Below are positions 1 to 5,798 of a stretch of 5,798 bases of DNA, piece after piece. Below the pieces are notes generated by a model. That model did no database searches and was not told the DNA's origin. It was given only the letters and a program-made list of their open reading frames with translations. The DNA comes from Lachnospiraceae bacterium. GTDB taxonomy: Bacteria > Bacillota > Clostridia > Lachnospirales > Lachnospiraceae. Position 1 is the first letter of the stretch, and every line of letters starts with the position of its first letter. Location: contig JAGDAL010000291.1 in NCBI GenBank assembly GCA_017959525.1, forward strand, positions 1 through 5,798, given 5' to 3'. The position numbers and the translations under genes are program-made.

Positions 1-947
1 AGGCCATCAATTATATGGAAGTAGCGTCTGCGATTTTGATCGTCGTGATTATGGCCATCGGCATTACTGTTGTTTTTTCAACAACGAGAGGTATCGTGGC
101 TCCGTTGACCCAGTTGTCGGAGGCGGCCACCAGGGTTGGTGCCGGTAACCTACAACAGCGGATTCCGGAGACGGAGGCCCAGGATGAGATTAGCATCGTG
201 ACCCGTGCCTTCAATGCCATGCTGGATTCCTTGAATCTCTACATCGATAAAGTGAGGGAAGGTGCAGAGAAGGAACAGCAGATGAAGGAGCAGGAACTTC
301 TGATGGAGAACCACCTGAAGGAAGCACAGCTGCGGTTTTTGCAGGCACAGATTAACCCGCATTTCTTATTTAATTCCTTGAACGCCGGCGTGCAGCTTGC
401 GGAGATGGAAGATGATGAGAAGACCGCGGTATTCTTAGGTAAGATGGCGGACTTTTTCCGCTATAATGTTAAAAAGGGAACGGAGGACGCCCGCATTGCA
501 GAGGAGCTGTCCATCGTTGAAAACTATATCTATATCTTGAACGTACGATTCGCCGGTGAAATCATTTTTACCAAGGACGTGGATGAGGGCGCACTGAATT
601 TCCGAATGCCAAGTATGATCTTGCAGCCATTGGTGGAGAATGCAGTGAACCACGGAATTCGTGATATGATTGGAGAAGGTTGGATTCGTCTGACCATCCA
701 GAACGATCCGGATCGCGTGAAGATTGTGATTGAGGACAACGGCAAGGGAATGGATGCCGTACAGATTCAGAAGATTATGGAACGGGTAGAGACCATCCAC
801 GAGGACGACTCGACGGGGATTGGACTCGACAATGTTATTTCCCGTTTGTCCCTCTACTACGATGATGTGAACGTGGTAGAGATTGTAAGCCCGGGGGAGA
901 ATCAGGGCACCAAGGTAATTCTTCGATTACCGAAAAAGGAGACCTAA
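1..947 (+). CDS. Sensor histidine kinase, LytS/YesM type (5' partial)
   Basis: This is the C-terminal 314 codons of a membrane sensor kinase; the frame is open to the left edge (first whole codon at base 3), so the ATG at 15 is probably internal. Seen in order: the end of a hydrophobic membrane helix (about bases 27-80), a HAMP-like linker (about 80-235), a charged coiled-coil stretch rich in E, K and Q (about 245-345), then the His_kinase (YesM/LytS) motif INPHFLFNSLN with the likely phospho-accepting His at 360-362. The ATPase domain follows, with N-box QPLVENAVNHG (624 on), G1 box DNGKGM (735-752) and G2 box GIGL (816-827). Family knowledge: the kinase autophosphorylates on His and passes phosphate to a YesN-type regulator, here the next gene, 5 bases after the TAA. 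By context it probably senses sugar through the XylF-like lipoprotein two genes on. The extracellular sensor domain is not in the window, so the input is inferred. Confidence 0.93.
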   Translation, partial: AINYMEVASAILIVVIMAIGITVVFSTTRGIVAPLTQLSEAATRVGAGNLQQRIPETEAQDEISIVTRAFNAMLDSLNLYIDKVREGAEKEQQMKEQELLMENHLKEAQLRFLQAQINPHFLFNSLNAGVQLAEMEDDEKTAVFLGKMADFFRYNVKKGTEDARIAEELSIVENYIYILNVRFAGEIIFTKDVDEGALNFRMPSMILQPLVENAVNHGIRDMIGEGWIRLTIQNDPDRVKIVIEDNGKGMDAVQIQKIMERVETIHEDDSTGIGLDNVISRLSLYYDDVNVVEIVSPGENQGTKVILRLPKKET

Positions 948-952
948 AAGAG

Positions 953-2113
953 ATGTTTCGTGTTTTAGTTGCAGATGACGAAGGAATCATGCGTGATTCC
1001 ATCAAAAATACCATACAGCAGAATTTCGGCAGTGACTGTGAGATTGCTACGGCCAAGACCGGTCGTGAGGTCATCGAGCAGGCCCAGGGATTTCATCCGG
1101 ATATTGCCTTCGTGGATATCCAGATGCCGGGACTCTCGGGCATTCAGGCCATTCAGGAGATTCGCAAGTTCGATACCTCCATTGTGTTTGTCATCATTAC
1201 CGCCTATGACCGCTTCGGTTATGCACAGGAAGCGGTGAATCTGGGGGTTATGGAATACGTAATGAAGCCGGTGAACAAGCAGAAGATTATCGATGTTTGT
1301 GTGCGGGCCATGCAGCAGGTGGAAGAGACGAGGAAGAAGCGCAGCGCGGATTTGAAGGTGCGTGAGAAGTTGGAAATCGTCATTCCGATGCTAGAGAGTG
1401 CTTTCATTAATAACCTGCTTCAGAAGGATGAGAGCGGAAGTTCCCGCAACTACTTAGAGATGTTGGATATTCACGATGAATACGGCTACATGGTGGTCCT
1501 AGAGTTCGGTGATACCTTTGAGAACGGTAAGCTGACCAATGCCATGGGTTCCAACGTCCGGGCGAACAAGAATTTTTCCAGTATGGTAGAAACCCTGCAC
1601 GCCTTCATGGATTGTGTCGTGGGACCAATCATGGGTAACCGCATGATGCTCTATGTGCCGTTTGAACGGGAGCATCCGAGTTACGAGCAGCGTGTAGAGA
1701 TGATCTCCAGAGTGCGGAACAGTATCCGCAAGATGGAGACGGATTTGGATCTGCAATTCCGTGGAGGAATCGGTAACGTCACCTCCATCGACGATATTTA
1801 TATGTCTTACAAGGATGCCATTCGTGCCCTGTCCCGAAGCGACCGTCATGTGGTACATATCATGGACGTATCCGCGGCGACGGAGGAGAGCACCGGCTAT
1901 CCGTTGGAGTTAGAATCCCGTCTGGTACAGCTTGGTATGAAGGCGGATTTGAATGGCGCTTTATCCTGTGGCGAGGAAATCGTGGAGTGGTTCTTAAACG
2001 CAGAGCAGTTCACCTTAGGTGATATTAAGATGCGTTTGTTGGAAATCATACTTCGTATCGAGCAAAAAGCCCAGGAGACCGGAACCCTTCGTATGGAGTT
2101 CCGACACCACTAG
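953..2113 (+). CDS. YesN-type response regulator, receiver and middle domains, ended by in-frame TAG
   Basis: This encodes 386 residues starting at ATG 953, with AAAGGAG (about 935-941) 11 bases upstream inside the end of the kinase gene, so the two genes are probably translationally coupled. Residues 1-120 are a complete receiver domain: acidic pair D8/D9, phospho-acceptor D55 (VDIQMPG), T83 (IITAYD) and K105 (MKP). A charged linker (about 120-140) and a middle domain typical of long YesN/AraC regulators (about 140-386) follow. The reading frame then meets TAG at 2111-2113, after FRHH. The same frame continues without another stop to 2536 and encodes the expected AraC-type DNA-binding domain, so this protein as written lacks its output domain. 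It could be phosphorylated but could not bind DNA by the usual mechanism. Alternatives are readthrough to a 527-residue protein, a recent nonsense mutation, or a base-call error. Gene family is certain; the functional state is not. Confidence 0.9.
   Translation: MFRVLVADDEGIMRDSIKNTIQQNFGSDCEIATAKTGREVIEQAQGFHPDIAFVDIQMPGLSGIQAIQEIRKFDTSIVFVIITAYDRFGYAQEAVNLGVMEYVMKPVNKQKIIDVCVRAMQQVEETRKKRSADLKVREKLEIVIPMLESAFINNLLQKDESGSSRNYLEMLDIHDEYGYMVVLEFGDTFENGKLTNAMGSNVRANKNFSSMVETLHAFMDCVVGPIMGNRMMLYVPFEREHPSYEQRVEMISRVRNSIRKMETDLDLQFRGGIGNVTSIDDIYMSYKDAIRALSRSDRHVVHIMDVSAATEESTGYPLELESRLVQLGMKADLNGALSCGEEIVEWFLNAEQFTLGDIKMRLLEIILRIEQKAQETGTLRMEFRHH
2111..2113 (+). other. In-frame amber codon splitting the response regulator gene
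   Basis: TAG occupies codon 387 of a frame that is otherwise open from 953 to 2536. The product on both sides belongs to one known protein architecture (receiver, middle domain, AraC domain). One base change would restore a sense codon, for example CAG (Gln), AAG, GAG, TAC or TAT. TAG also ends the genes at 3634 and 4995, so it is a normal stop in this genome. Confidence 0.9.
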
Positions 2114-2121
2114 AATTACCT

Positions 2122-2131
2122 GGAGGACGTG
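2122..2131 (+). promoter_or_regulatory. Possible internal ribosome binding site and GTG start after the amber stop
   Basis: GGAGG at 2122-2126 is followed by GTG at 2129-2131, beginning 9 bases after the TAG. Terminating ribosomes could reinitiate here. The 2-base gap from GGAGG to GTG is short; ATT at 2138 would have 11 bases. The motif may be chance, since it falls inside coding sequence (Leu-Glu-Asp codons). Confidence 0.3.
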
Positions 2132-2536
2132 GCCCGCATTAATAATGAGAAGGGCTTGCGGGAATGGTTCTTCGAGCAGATTCGCAAGATTTGTGATGAG
2201 ATTCAGACAACCAAGGAGGAGACGTCCGACAGCGTGGTCAGTCGATCTCTTACTTATATTAAGGAACATTTTTCTGAGGAGATTACCTTGGACGATGTGG
2301 CCCGTCAGGTGGACATCAGTCCGTATTACTTCAGCAAGCTGTTCAAGCAGGAGGTTGGGGAGAACTTCATTGAGTATCTGACCCAGACCCGTATTGCCAA
2401 GGCGAAGGAATATCTGGTGAATCCGAAGTACAGCATCAAGGAAATCTGTGGCCTCTGCGGCTACAGCGATCCAAACTATTTTAGTCGAATTTTCCGCAAA
2501 TACGAGGGCGTATCACCTTCCGAATATCGCGGATAA
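2129..2536 (+). CDS. AraC-type DNA-binding domain, C-terminal part of the split response regulator
   Basis: This is in the same frame as the response regulator, beginning 15 bases after its TAG. From GTG 2129 it has 135 residues. Residues 1-35 continue the regulator's helical linker; about 40-135 form a complete AraC/XylS domain with a first helix-turn-helix near 54-74 (LDDVARQVDISPYYFSKLF) and a second near 102-123 (IKEICGLCGYSDPNYFSRIF), ending in the usual GVSPSEYR. No frameshift or further stop is seen, so the DNA-binding part appears conserved. The start is uncertain: GGAGG (2122-2126) is only 2 bases from GTG 2129, closer than normal; ATT 2138 or TTG 2156 are other in-frame options. If made separately by reinitiation it would be a small activator freed from phosphorylation control; if made by readthrough it is the output domain of a 527-residue regulator. 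By context its targets would be the sugar operon downstream, perhaps sites before the gene at 3799. Confidence 0.8.
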   Translation: MARINNEKGLREWFFEQIRKICDEIQTTKEETSDSVVSRSLTYIKEHFSEEITLDDVARQVDISPYYFSKLFKQEVGENFIEYLTQTRIAKAKEYLVNPKYSIKEICGLCGYSDPNYFSRIFRKYEGVSPSEYRG

Positions 2537-2554
2537 CAGACAAGGGGAAAGATT

Positions 2555-3634
2555 ATGAGAAAGGTATTGGGTAAAAAACGTTGGGGCTCTATACTGGCGG
2601 CAGCCGGCTTGTGTGTTAGCATCTTGCTAAACGGCTGCGGCAAAACGGCGGAAGCAGTGGGTAATGCGGATGCTGTGCGAGAGGATGATGAGATTGTCAT
2701 CGGCATGAGTTTTGACTCATTCGTCATTGAACGATGGCTGCGGGATCGAAACGTGTTCATCTCTGCCGCAGAGAACCTTGGGGCGAAGGTTAATGTCCAG
2801 AGTGCCAACGGGGATTTACAGGAGCAGATCAATCAGATTCGCTATCTGATTAAGGAGAAGGTAGATGTCATTGTGGTCATTCCGGTGGACTGTGCGGCGT
2901 TGGCTCCGGTGATTGCGGAGGCCAAGGATGCGGGCATTAAGGTGATTAGTTATGACCGTGCCATCGTGGACGGCAATGAGGATCTCTACATTTCTTTTGA
3001 TAATGAAGAAGTGGGACACCTGATGGCGTCCGAGTTGCGGGGAGCTCTTCCGGATGGCGGCAAAGTCTTCATGATTGGCGGACCGCTAACGGATGAGAAC
3101 GTGAAGCAGGTGGAGAAGGGTATCAATAAGGAATTAAAAGATTCCAACCTGGAAATCGTCTACACCTATCGTTGTGAGAACTGGAATGCGGCAGAAGGCT
3201 ACGATGCAGTCAAGAGCGCTCTCGTGGATTATCCGGAAGTATCTGCTGTTATGTGCGGCAATGACGATATAGCAACGCAGGTGTTCCGGGCGCTATCCGA
3301 GGAACGTTTAGCCGGCAAAGTCTTAATTACCGGACAGGACGGAGATCTGATGGCCTGCCAGCGTATCGTGCAGGGTACGCAGCTGATGACCGTGTTTAAA
3401 TCTGTGGAGCAGGAGGCAACGGTGGCTGCCCAGTATGCGGTAACACTGGCCAAGGGAACGGCGGATTTAAGTAGCCTGCCTACGATAAATAATGGAAACT
3501 ATGACGTTCCATATCTGGAATTGAAACCGATTTCAGTGACCAAAGAAAACATGGAAAGCGTGATAATTGCAGGCGGTTTCCACTCCGAAGAAGAGGTGTA
3601 CTTCCAGAAGGAAGAGGAAACGGAAGAGGAGTAG
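2555..3634 (+). CDS. XylF-like sugar-binding lipoprotein, probable sensing subunit for the two-component system
   Basis: This encodes 359 residues from ATG 2555, with AAGGGG (2542-2547) 7 bases upstream, 18 bases after the regulator's stop, so it is in the same operon. It has a lipoprotein signal: basic start, hydrophobic core and lipobox LNGC with Cys28 as the predicted lipidated residue. The rest is a type I periplasmic binding protein of the XylF/ChvE group: IGMSFDSF then ERW at 59-61, SYDRA at 132-136, SFDNEEVG at 147-154, NDD at 236-238, GQDGD at 260-264 and VTKENM near the C-terminus. Members bind monosaccharides, typically D-xylose. It resembles XylF more than the ChvE-type gene downstream, and no permease or ATPase is in its own transcript. 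Placed behind a LytS/YesN pair it matches the XylFII sensor arrangement known from Clostridium beijerinckii, so a role presenting bound sugar to the kinase is likely but inferred. The last 16 residues form an unusual acidic tail with nine Glu. A terminator follows. Confidence 0.9.
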   Translation: MRKVLGKKRWGSILAAAGLCVSILLNGCGKTAEAVGNADAVREDDEIVIGMSFDSFVIERWLRDRNVFISAAENLGAKVNVQSANGDLQEQINQIRYLIKEKVDVIVVIPVDCAALAPVIAEAKDAGIKVISYDRAIVDGNEDLYISFDNEEVGHLMASELRGALPDGGKVFMIGGPLTDENVKQVEKGINKELKDSNLEIVYTYRCENWNAAEGYDAVKSALVDYPEVSAVMCGNDDIATQVFRALSEERLAGKVLITGQDGDLMACQRIVQGTQLMTVFKSVEQEATVAAQYAVTLAKGTADLSSLPTINNGNYDVPYLELKPISVTKENMESVIIAGGFHSEEEVYFQKEEETEEE

Positions 3635-3656
3635 CACACCGATAGCACAAATTAGG

Positions 3657-3691
3657 AAAAGACCTTTTGACTTGTTCAAAGGTCTTTTTTT
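3657..3691 (+). terminator. Rho-independent terminator after the sensing operon
   Basis: AAAAGACCTTT (3657-3667) pairs perfectly with AAAGGTCTTTT (3678-3688), giving an 11-bp stem around a 10-base loop, with a run of seven T at 3685-3691. It lies 22 bases after the TAG of the XylF-like gene and separates the sensing operon from the transport operon. Confidence 0.9.
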
Positions 3692-3714
3692 ATGTTCAAA
3701 AAAATATGCTATTG

Positions 3715-3743
3715 GTTGGCAAAAATGTAGTCCGTTGGAAATG
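3715..3743 (+). promoter_or_regulatory. Candidate activator site: imperfect direct repeats
   Basis: GTTGGCAAAAATG (3715-3727) and GTTGGAAATG (3734-3743) are imperfect direct repeats whose starts are 19 bases apart, close to two helical turns. They cover the -35 region of the candidate promoter at 3742-3750. AraC-family activators bind direct repeats in such positions, so this is a plausible site for the regulator encoded at 953-2536. Inference from position and pattern only. Confidence 0.3.
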
Positions 3744-3750
3744 ATACGAT
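3742..3750 (+). promoter_or_regulatory. Candidate extended -10 promoter for the transport operon
   Basis: TGATACGAT contains a TGn extension followed by TACGAT, which matches TATAAT at its first, second, fifth and sixth bases. No good -35 box lies 16-18 bases upstream, which fits activator-dependent transcription. Transcription would start near 3757 and give a leader of about 42 bases before ATG 3799. Located by eye only. Confidence 0.35.
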
Positions 3751-3780
3751 TTGACTATCAAAAAACCAATCTTTGTATTA

Positions 3781-3787
3781 AGGAGGG
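3781..3787 (+). promoter_or_regulatory. Strong ribosome binding site for the ChvE-type gene
   Basis: AGGAGGG lies 11 bases before ATG 3799. It decides the start: upstream in-frame codons (such as TTG 3751) have no comparable site, and starting there would place 16 unsuitable residues before the lipoprotein signal. Confidence 0.8.
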
Positions 3788-3798
3788 AGAAAGCTAAT

Positions 3799-4995
3799 AT
3801 GAAGAAAAAGTTATTATCATTTTTACTGGCTACTACAATGGTAGCTACATTGGCAACCGGATGCGGGGAAGCTGCAACAGCTGATACCGGTGCTGATGAA
3901 CCGGCAGCTACCACAGAGACCACTGAGGAGACTACAACAGCAAGTGGTGACCAGACCGTTGGTATCGCAATGCCAACACAGTCTCTTGAGAGATGGAACC
4001 GTGACGGTTCTTACTTGAAGGAGCAGTTCGAGAGCAAGGGATACGCTGTAGAGCTTACCTACTCTGACAACAAGATCGATCAGCAGGTTAAGGATATTGA
4101 AGGCCTTATCGCTGACGATGTTGACTTACTTGTAATCGCAGCAATCGATGGTGAGTCTTTGAGCCAGGTTCTTGCAGACGCTAAGGATGCTAACATTCCT
4201 GTTATTTCCTATGACCGTTTGATCATGAACACCGATGCAGTTAGCTACTATGTATCTTTCGATAACTACACTGTAGGTAAGTTACAGGGTGAGTTCGTAG
4301 AGAAGCAGTTAGACCTTGCTAATGCAGGCGACAAGACCTACAACATCGAGTTTACCGCAGGTGATCCTGCTGATAACAATGCCGGATTCTTCTTCAACGG
4401 TGCTTATGATGTATTGAAGAAGTACATCGATGCAGGTACATTGGTTGTTCAGTCCGGACAGACCGATTTCGATAAGGTTGCAACTCCACAGTGGGCAACT
4501 GACAAGGCTTTGAACCGTATGCAGAACATCTTAGCTTCTAACTATAGTGATGGAAAGACTAAGTTAGACGTAGCTCTTTGCTCTAACGATTCTACCGCTC
4601 TTGGTGTTACTCAGGCAATCGAGTCCGATTACTGGGGAGATGTTAAGGACGTTATCATTACCGGACAGGACGGTGACGTTGCTAACCTTGCAAACCTTGT
4701 TGATGGCAAGCAGACCATGACCGTATACAAGGCAGTAGCTAACGAGGCAGTTGCTACACTTGATCTTGGTATCGCTTTGTTAAACGGCGAGACTCCTGAT
4801 GAAGGCTTAATCAGCGCTTCCGGATGGAACTTTGATTGTGCATATGACACTGAGTCTTATGACAACAACGTAGCTAAGATTCCTTCTTACTTACTGGTAC
4901 CTACCGTAGTAACCAAGGACAACCTTGAGAAGGAACTTGTTGATACCGGATACTACACCTTAGATGCTAACGGATATCCACAGGCTACAAACTAG
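3799..4995 (+). CDS. chvE: ChvE-type multiple monosaccharide-binding lipoprotein of a sugar ABC transporter
   Basis: This encodes 398 residues from ATG 3799. Signal peptide MKKKLLSFLL and following hydrophobic residues end at lipobox ATGC, with Cys22 as the predicted lipid anchor. A flexible linker rich in Thr, Ala and Glu (about 23-52) tethers the binding domain. That domain shows ChvE-family motifs in order: VGIAMPTQSLERW (54-66), IDGESLS (116-122), SYDRLI (137-142), VSYYVSFDNYTVG, a FFFNGA segment, VQSGQTDFDKV, GQDGD (289-293), MTVYK, and a PSYLL / VTKDN / GYY C-terminus. The family binds several aldoses (glucose, galactose, arabinose, xylose) outside the membrane and delivers them to the GguA/GguB transporter. 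The gene has its own leader after a terminator and is followed by a second terminator, then the ATPase gene. Its codon choice differs from the sensing operon (many CTT, GTT, GCT, AAC, GAC, AAG), a pattern of high expression. The exact sugar cannot be read from sequence. Confidence 0.94.
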   Translation: MKKKLLSFLLATTMVATLATGCGEAATADTGADEPAATTETTEETTTASGDQTVGIAMPTQSLERWNRDGSYLKEQFESKGYAVELTYSDNKIDQQVKDIEGLIADDVDLLVIAAIDGESLSQVLADAKDANIPVISYDRLIMNTDAVSYYVSFDNYTVGKLQGEFVEKQLDLANAGDKTYNIEFTAGDPADNNAGFFFNGAYDVLKKYIDAGTLVVQSGQTDFDKVATPQWATDKALNRMQNILASNYSDGKTKLDVALCSNDSTALGVTQAIESDYWGDVKDVIITGQDGDVANLANLVDGKQTMTVYKAVANEAVATLDLGIALLNGETPDEGLISASGWNFDCAYDTESYDNNVAKIPSYLLVPTVVTKDNLEKELVDTGYYTLDANGYPQATN

Positions 4996-5027
4996 TATTT
5001 TAAAAGGGTTTACAATTTAGGTTATTT

Positions 5028-5062
5028 TCGGGGCGAGGCGCTCTGCCTCACCCCGATTTTTT
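5028..5062 (+). terminator. Intercistronic terminator or attenuator between binding protein and ATPase genes
   Basis: CGGGG (5029-5033) plus GAGGC (5035-5039) pairs with GCCTC (5045-5049) plus CCCCG (5051-5055), interrupted by one C-A mismatch, around the loop GCTCT. Six T follow at 5057-5062. T5028 can pair with A5056. The ATPase gene is next on the same strand, so partial readthrough here probably makes the binding protein in excess over the membrane transporter. Confidence 0.9.
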
Positions 5063-5127
5063 GGAAAAAATATTCATTGGGAAATATTTATTGAGGGAAC
5101 TATTTGGACTGCACTACAAAGTGAGGC

Positions 5128-5134
5128 AGGAGGG
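5128..5134 (+). promoter_or_regulatory. Ribosome binding site that selects a TTG start
   Basis: AGGAGGG lies 6 bases before TTG 5141, ideal spacing. The alternative ATG at 5162 is 27 bases away and would cut off the first beta strand residues (ADFILE) usually present in this ATPase family. Confidence 0.75.
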
Positions 5135-5140
5135 AATACA

Positions 5141-5798
5141 TTGGCAGATTTTATATTGGAAATGAAAAATATTACCAAGCTTTATCCCGGTGTTAAAGCG
5201 TTGGACGATGTTAATCTCCAGGTGCAGCGCGGTGAAATACATGCGCTCGTCGGTGAAAACGGCGCAGGAAAGTCCACTCTTATGAATGTACTTTCCGGAA
5301 CAATTCCATATGGGGAATACACAGGAGATATTGTTTATAACGGAGAAAAATGTACCTTTAACAACATTCATGATTCTGAGAGTAAAGGTATTGTAATTAT
5401 TCATCAGGAATTGGCTTTGATTCCTGAGTTGACCATTGCTGAGAATATGTTCCTCGGAAACGAGCGTAAGAACAGCATTGGCAAGATTGACTGGGCAAAG
5501 ACCTACAGTGAGGCACAGGCTCAGATGAAGCGCGTTGGTTTGAAGGAAAAATCCAACGTATTGATTAAGGATATCGGTACCGGTAAGCAGCAGCTGGTAG
5601 AAATTGCGAAGGCACTTTCTAAAGATGTTAAGCTGTTGATTCTGGATGAGCCGACATCCTCATTGAACGAAGAAGATTCCAAGATGCTTTTGGACATGCT
5701 TCTTGATTTTAAGAAGGAAGGACTTACCTCCATTATCATCACCCATAAGTTGAACGAGGTTGCGTACTGCGCGGATAACATCACGGTTCTTCGTGATG
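5141..5798 (+). CDS. gguA: Sugar ABC transporter ATP-binding protein, GguA/MmsA/XylG family (3' partial)
   Basis: The first 219 residues are present; the gene runs off the right edge. Start is TTG 5141, with AGGAGGG 6 bases upstream. Seen: the opening [20 protein letters not shown], Walker [10 protein letters not shown] (38-46), Q-loop Gln89 (HQEL), the family's variant ABC signature [14 protein letters not shown] (from 146) in place of LSGGQ, Walker [12 protein letters not shown] (165-175) with catalytic Glu170, and switch His202 (THKLNEV). Family knowledge: these are about 500-residue proteins with two fused ATPase domains that power monosaccharide import with a permease; only the first domain is in the window. 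The pairing with a ChvE-type binding protein points to GguA (also named MmsA) rather than XylG or MglA, and a GguB-type permease should follow. It lies about 145 bases after the binding protein gene, beyond a terminator, so it probably depends on readthrough and is expressed at a lower level. Confidence 0.93.
   Translation, partial: MADFILEMKNITKLYPGVKALDDVNLQVQRGEIHALVGENGAGKSTLMNVLSGTIPYGEYTGDIVYNGEKCTFNNIHDSESKGIVIIHQELALIPELTIAENMFLGNERKNSIGKIDWAKTYSEAQAQMKRVGLKEKSNVLIKDIGTGKQQLVEIAKALSKDVKLLILDEPTSSLNEEDSKMLLDMLLDFKKEGLTSIIITHKLNEVAYCADNITVLRD

Larger units (their letters stand above)
3711..3770. repeat. 7-bp inverted repeat flanking the candidate promoter
   Basis: ATTGGTT (3711-3717) and AACCAAT (3764-3770) are exact reverse complements 46 bases apart, bracketing the candidate promoter. 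It could be an operator pair or chance in AT-rich DNA. Confidence 0.3.

Noticed and set aside
435..800. A 121-codon minus-strand open frame inside the kinase gene.
   Set aside because: No recognisable domain, and the + strand carries conserved kinase motifs across the same bases; it is a shadow frame.
2111..2113. Pyrrolysine or genome-wide TAG recoding in the response regulator.
   Set aside because: Response regulators are not known pyrrolysine proteins, no pyl genes are in the window, and two nearby genes end in TAG.
3632..3655. A second in-frame TAG (3653-3655) follows the TAG ending the XylF-like gene, raising the idea of routine TAG readthrough.
   Set aside because: Only seven codons separate them, no domain lies between, and the terminator stem begins at once; after the TAG at 4993 no second stop backs it up. 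TAG acts as an ordinary stop here.
3751..3798. An upstream TTG start giving a longer ChvE-type protein.
   Set aside because: It lacks a ribosome binding site and would bury the lipoprotein signal; ATG 3799 has AGGAGGG in front and a clean signal peptide.
5068..5089. AAATATT / AATATTT inverted repeat and weak -35/-10-like boxes (TTGGAA 5061, TATTTA 5085) before the ATPase gene.
   Set aside because: All A/T, low match to consensus, and expected by chance in such DNA; not strong enough to call a promoter or operator.
5576..5593. The ABC signature reads GTGKQQ instead of LSGGQ, suggesting a defective ATPase.
   Set aside because: Variant signatures of the form G-x-G-K-Q-Q are normal in the first domain of GguA/MmsA-type sugar ATPases.

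Overview
The window looks like a low-to-mid GC Clostridia (Firmicutes) chromosome, most likely a gut or rumen Lachnospiraceae. The reasons are strong AGGAGG-type ribosome binding sites, lipoprotein signal peptides on the sugar-binding proteins, a YesM/YesN-type two-component pair, and a ChvE/GguA-type sugar ABC operon. Taxonomy is inferred from gene style only. All supported genes are on the + strand; the minus-strand reading frames are shadows.

Region 1 (1-3634) is a sensing operon. It starts inside a LytS/YesM-type histidine kinase whose N-terminal sensor part lies off the left edge. A YesN/AraC-type response regulator follows, then a XylF-like lipoprotein sugar-binding protein, and the operon ends in a clear rho-independent terminator (3657-3691). 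This kinase + regulator + binding-protein set resembles the known XylFII-LytS-YesN xylose-sensing system of Clostridium beijerinckii. The first binding protein is therefore probably the ligand-sensing subunit rather than a transport component.

Region 2 (3692-5798) is the probable target operon. It holds a short promoter/leader stretch with candidate repeats, a very probably highly expressed ChvE-type multiple-sugar-binding lipoprotein, a second strong terminator (5028-5062), and the first 219 codons of a GguA/MmsA/XylG-type sugar ABC ATPase that starts with TTG and runs off the right edge. A permease (GguB/MmsB type) is expected next.

The most unusual feature is in the response regulator. 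An in-frame amber codon (TAG, 2111-2113) separates the receiver and middle domains (386 codons) from a fully preserved AraC-type DNA-binding domain in the same reading frame (to 2536). Read through, the gene would be 527 residues, the usual size for this family. The sequence cannot tell apart a nonsense mutation, a sequencing error, readthrough, or a split regulator whose DNA-binding half is made by reinitiation. TAG also ends both sugar-binding protein genes here, which argues against genome-wide TAG reassignment.
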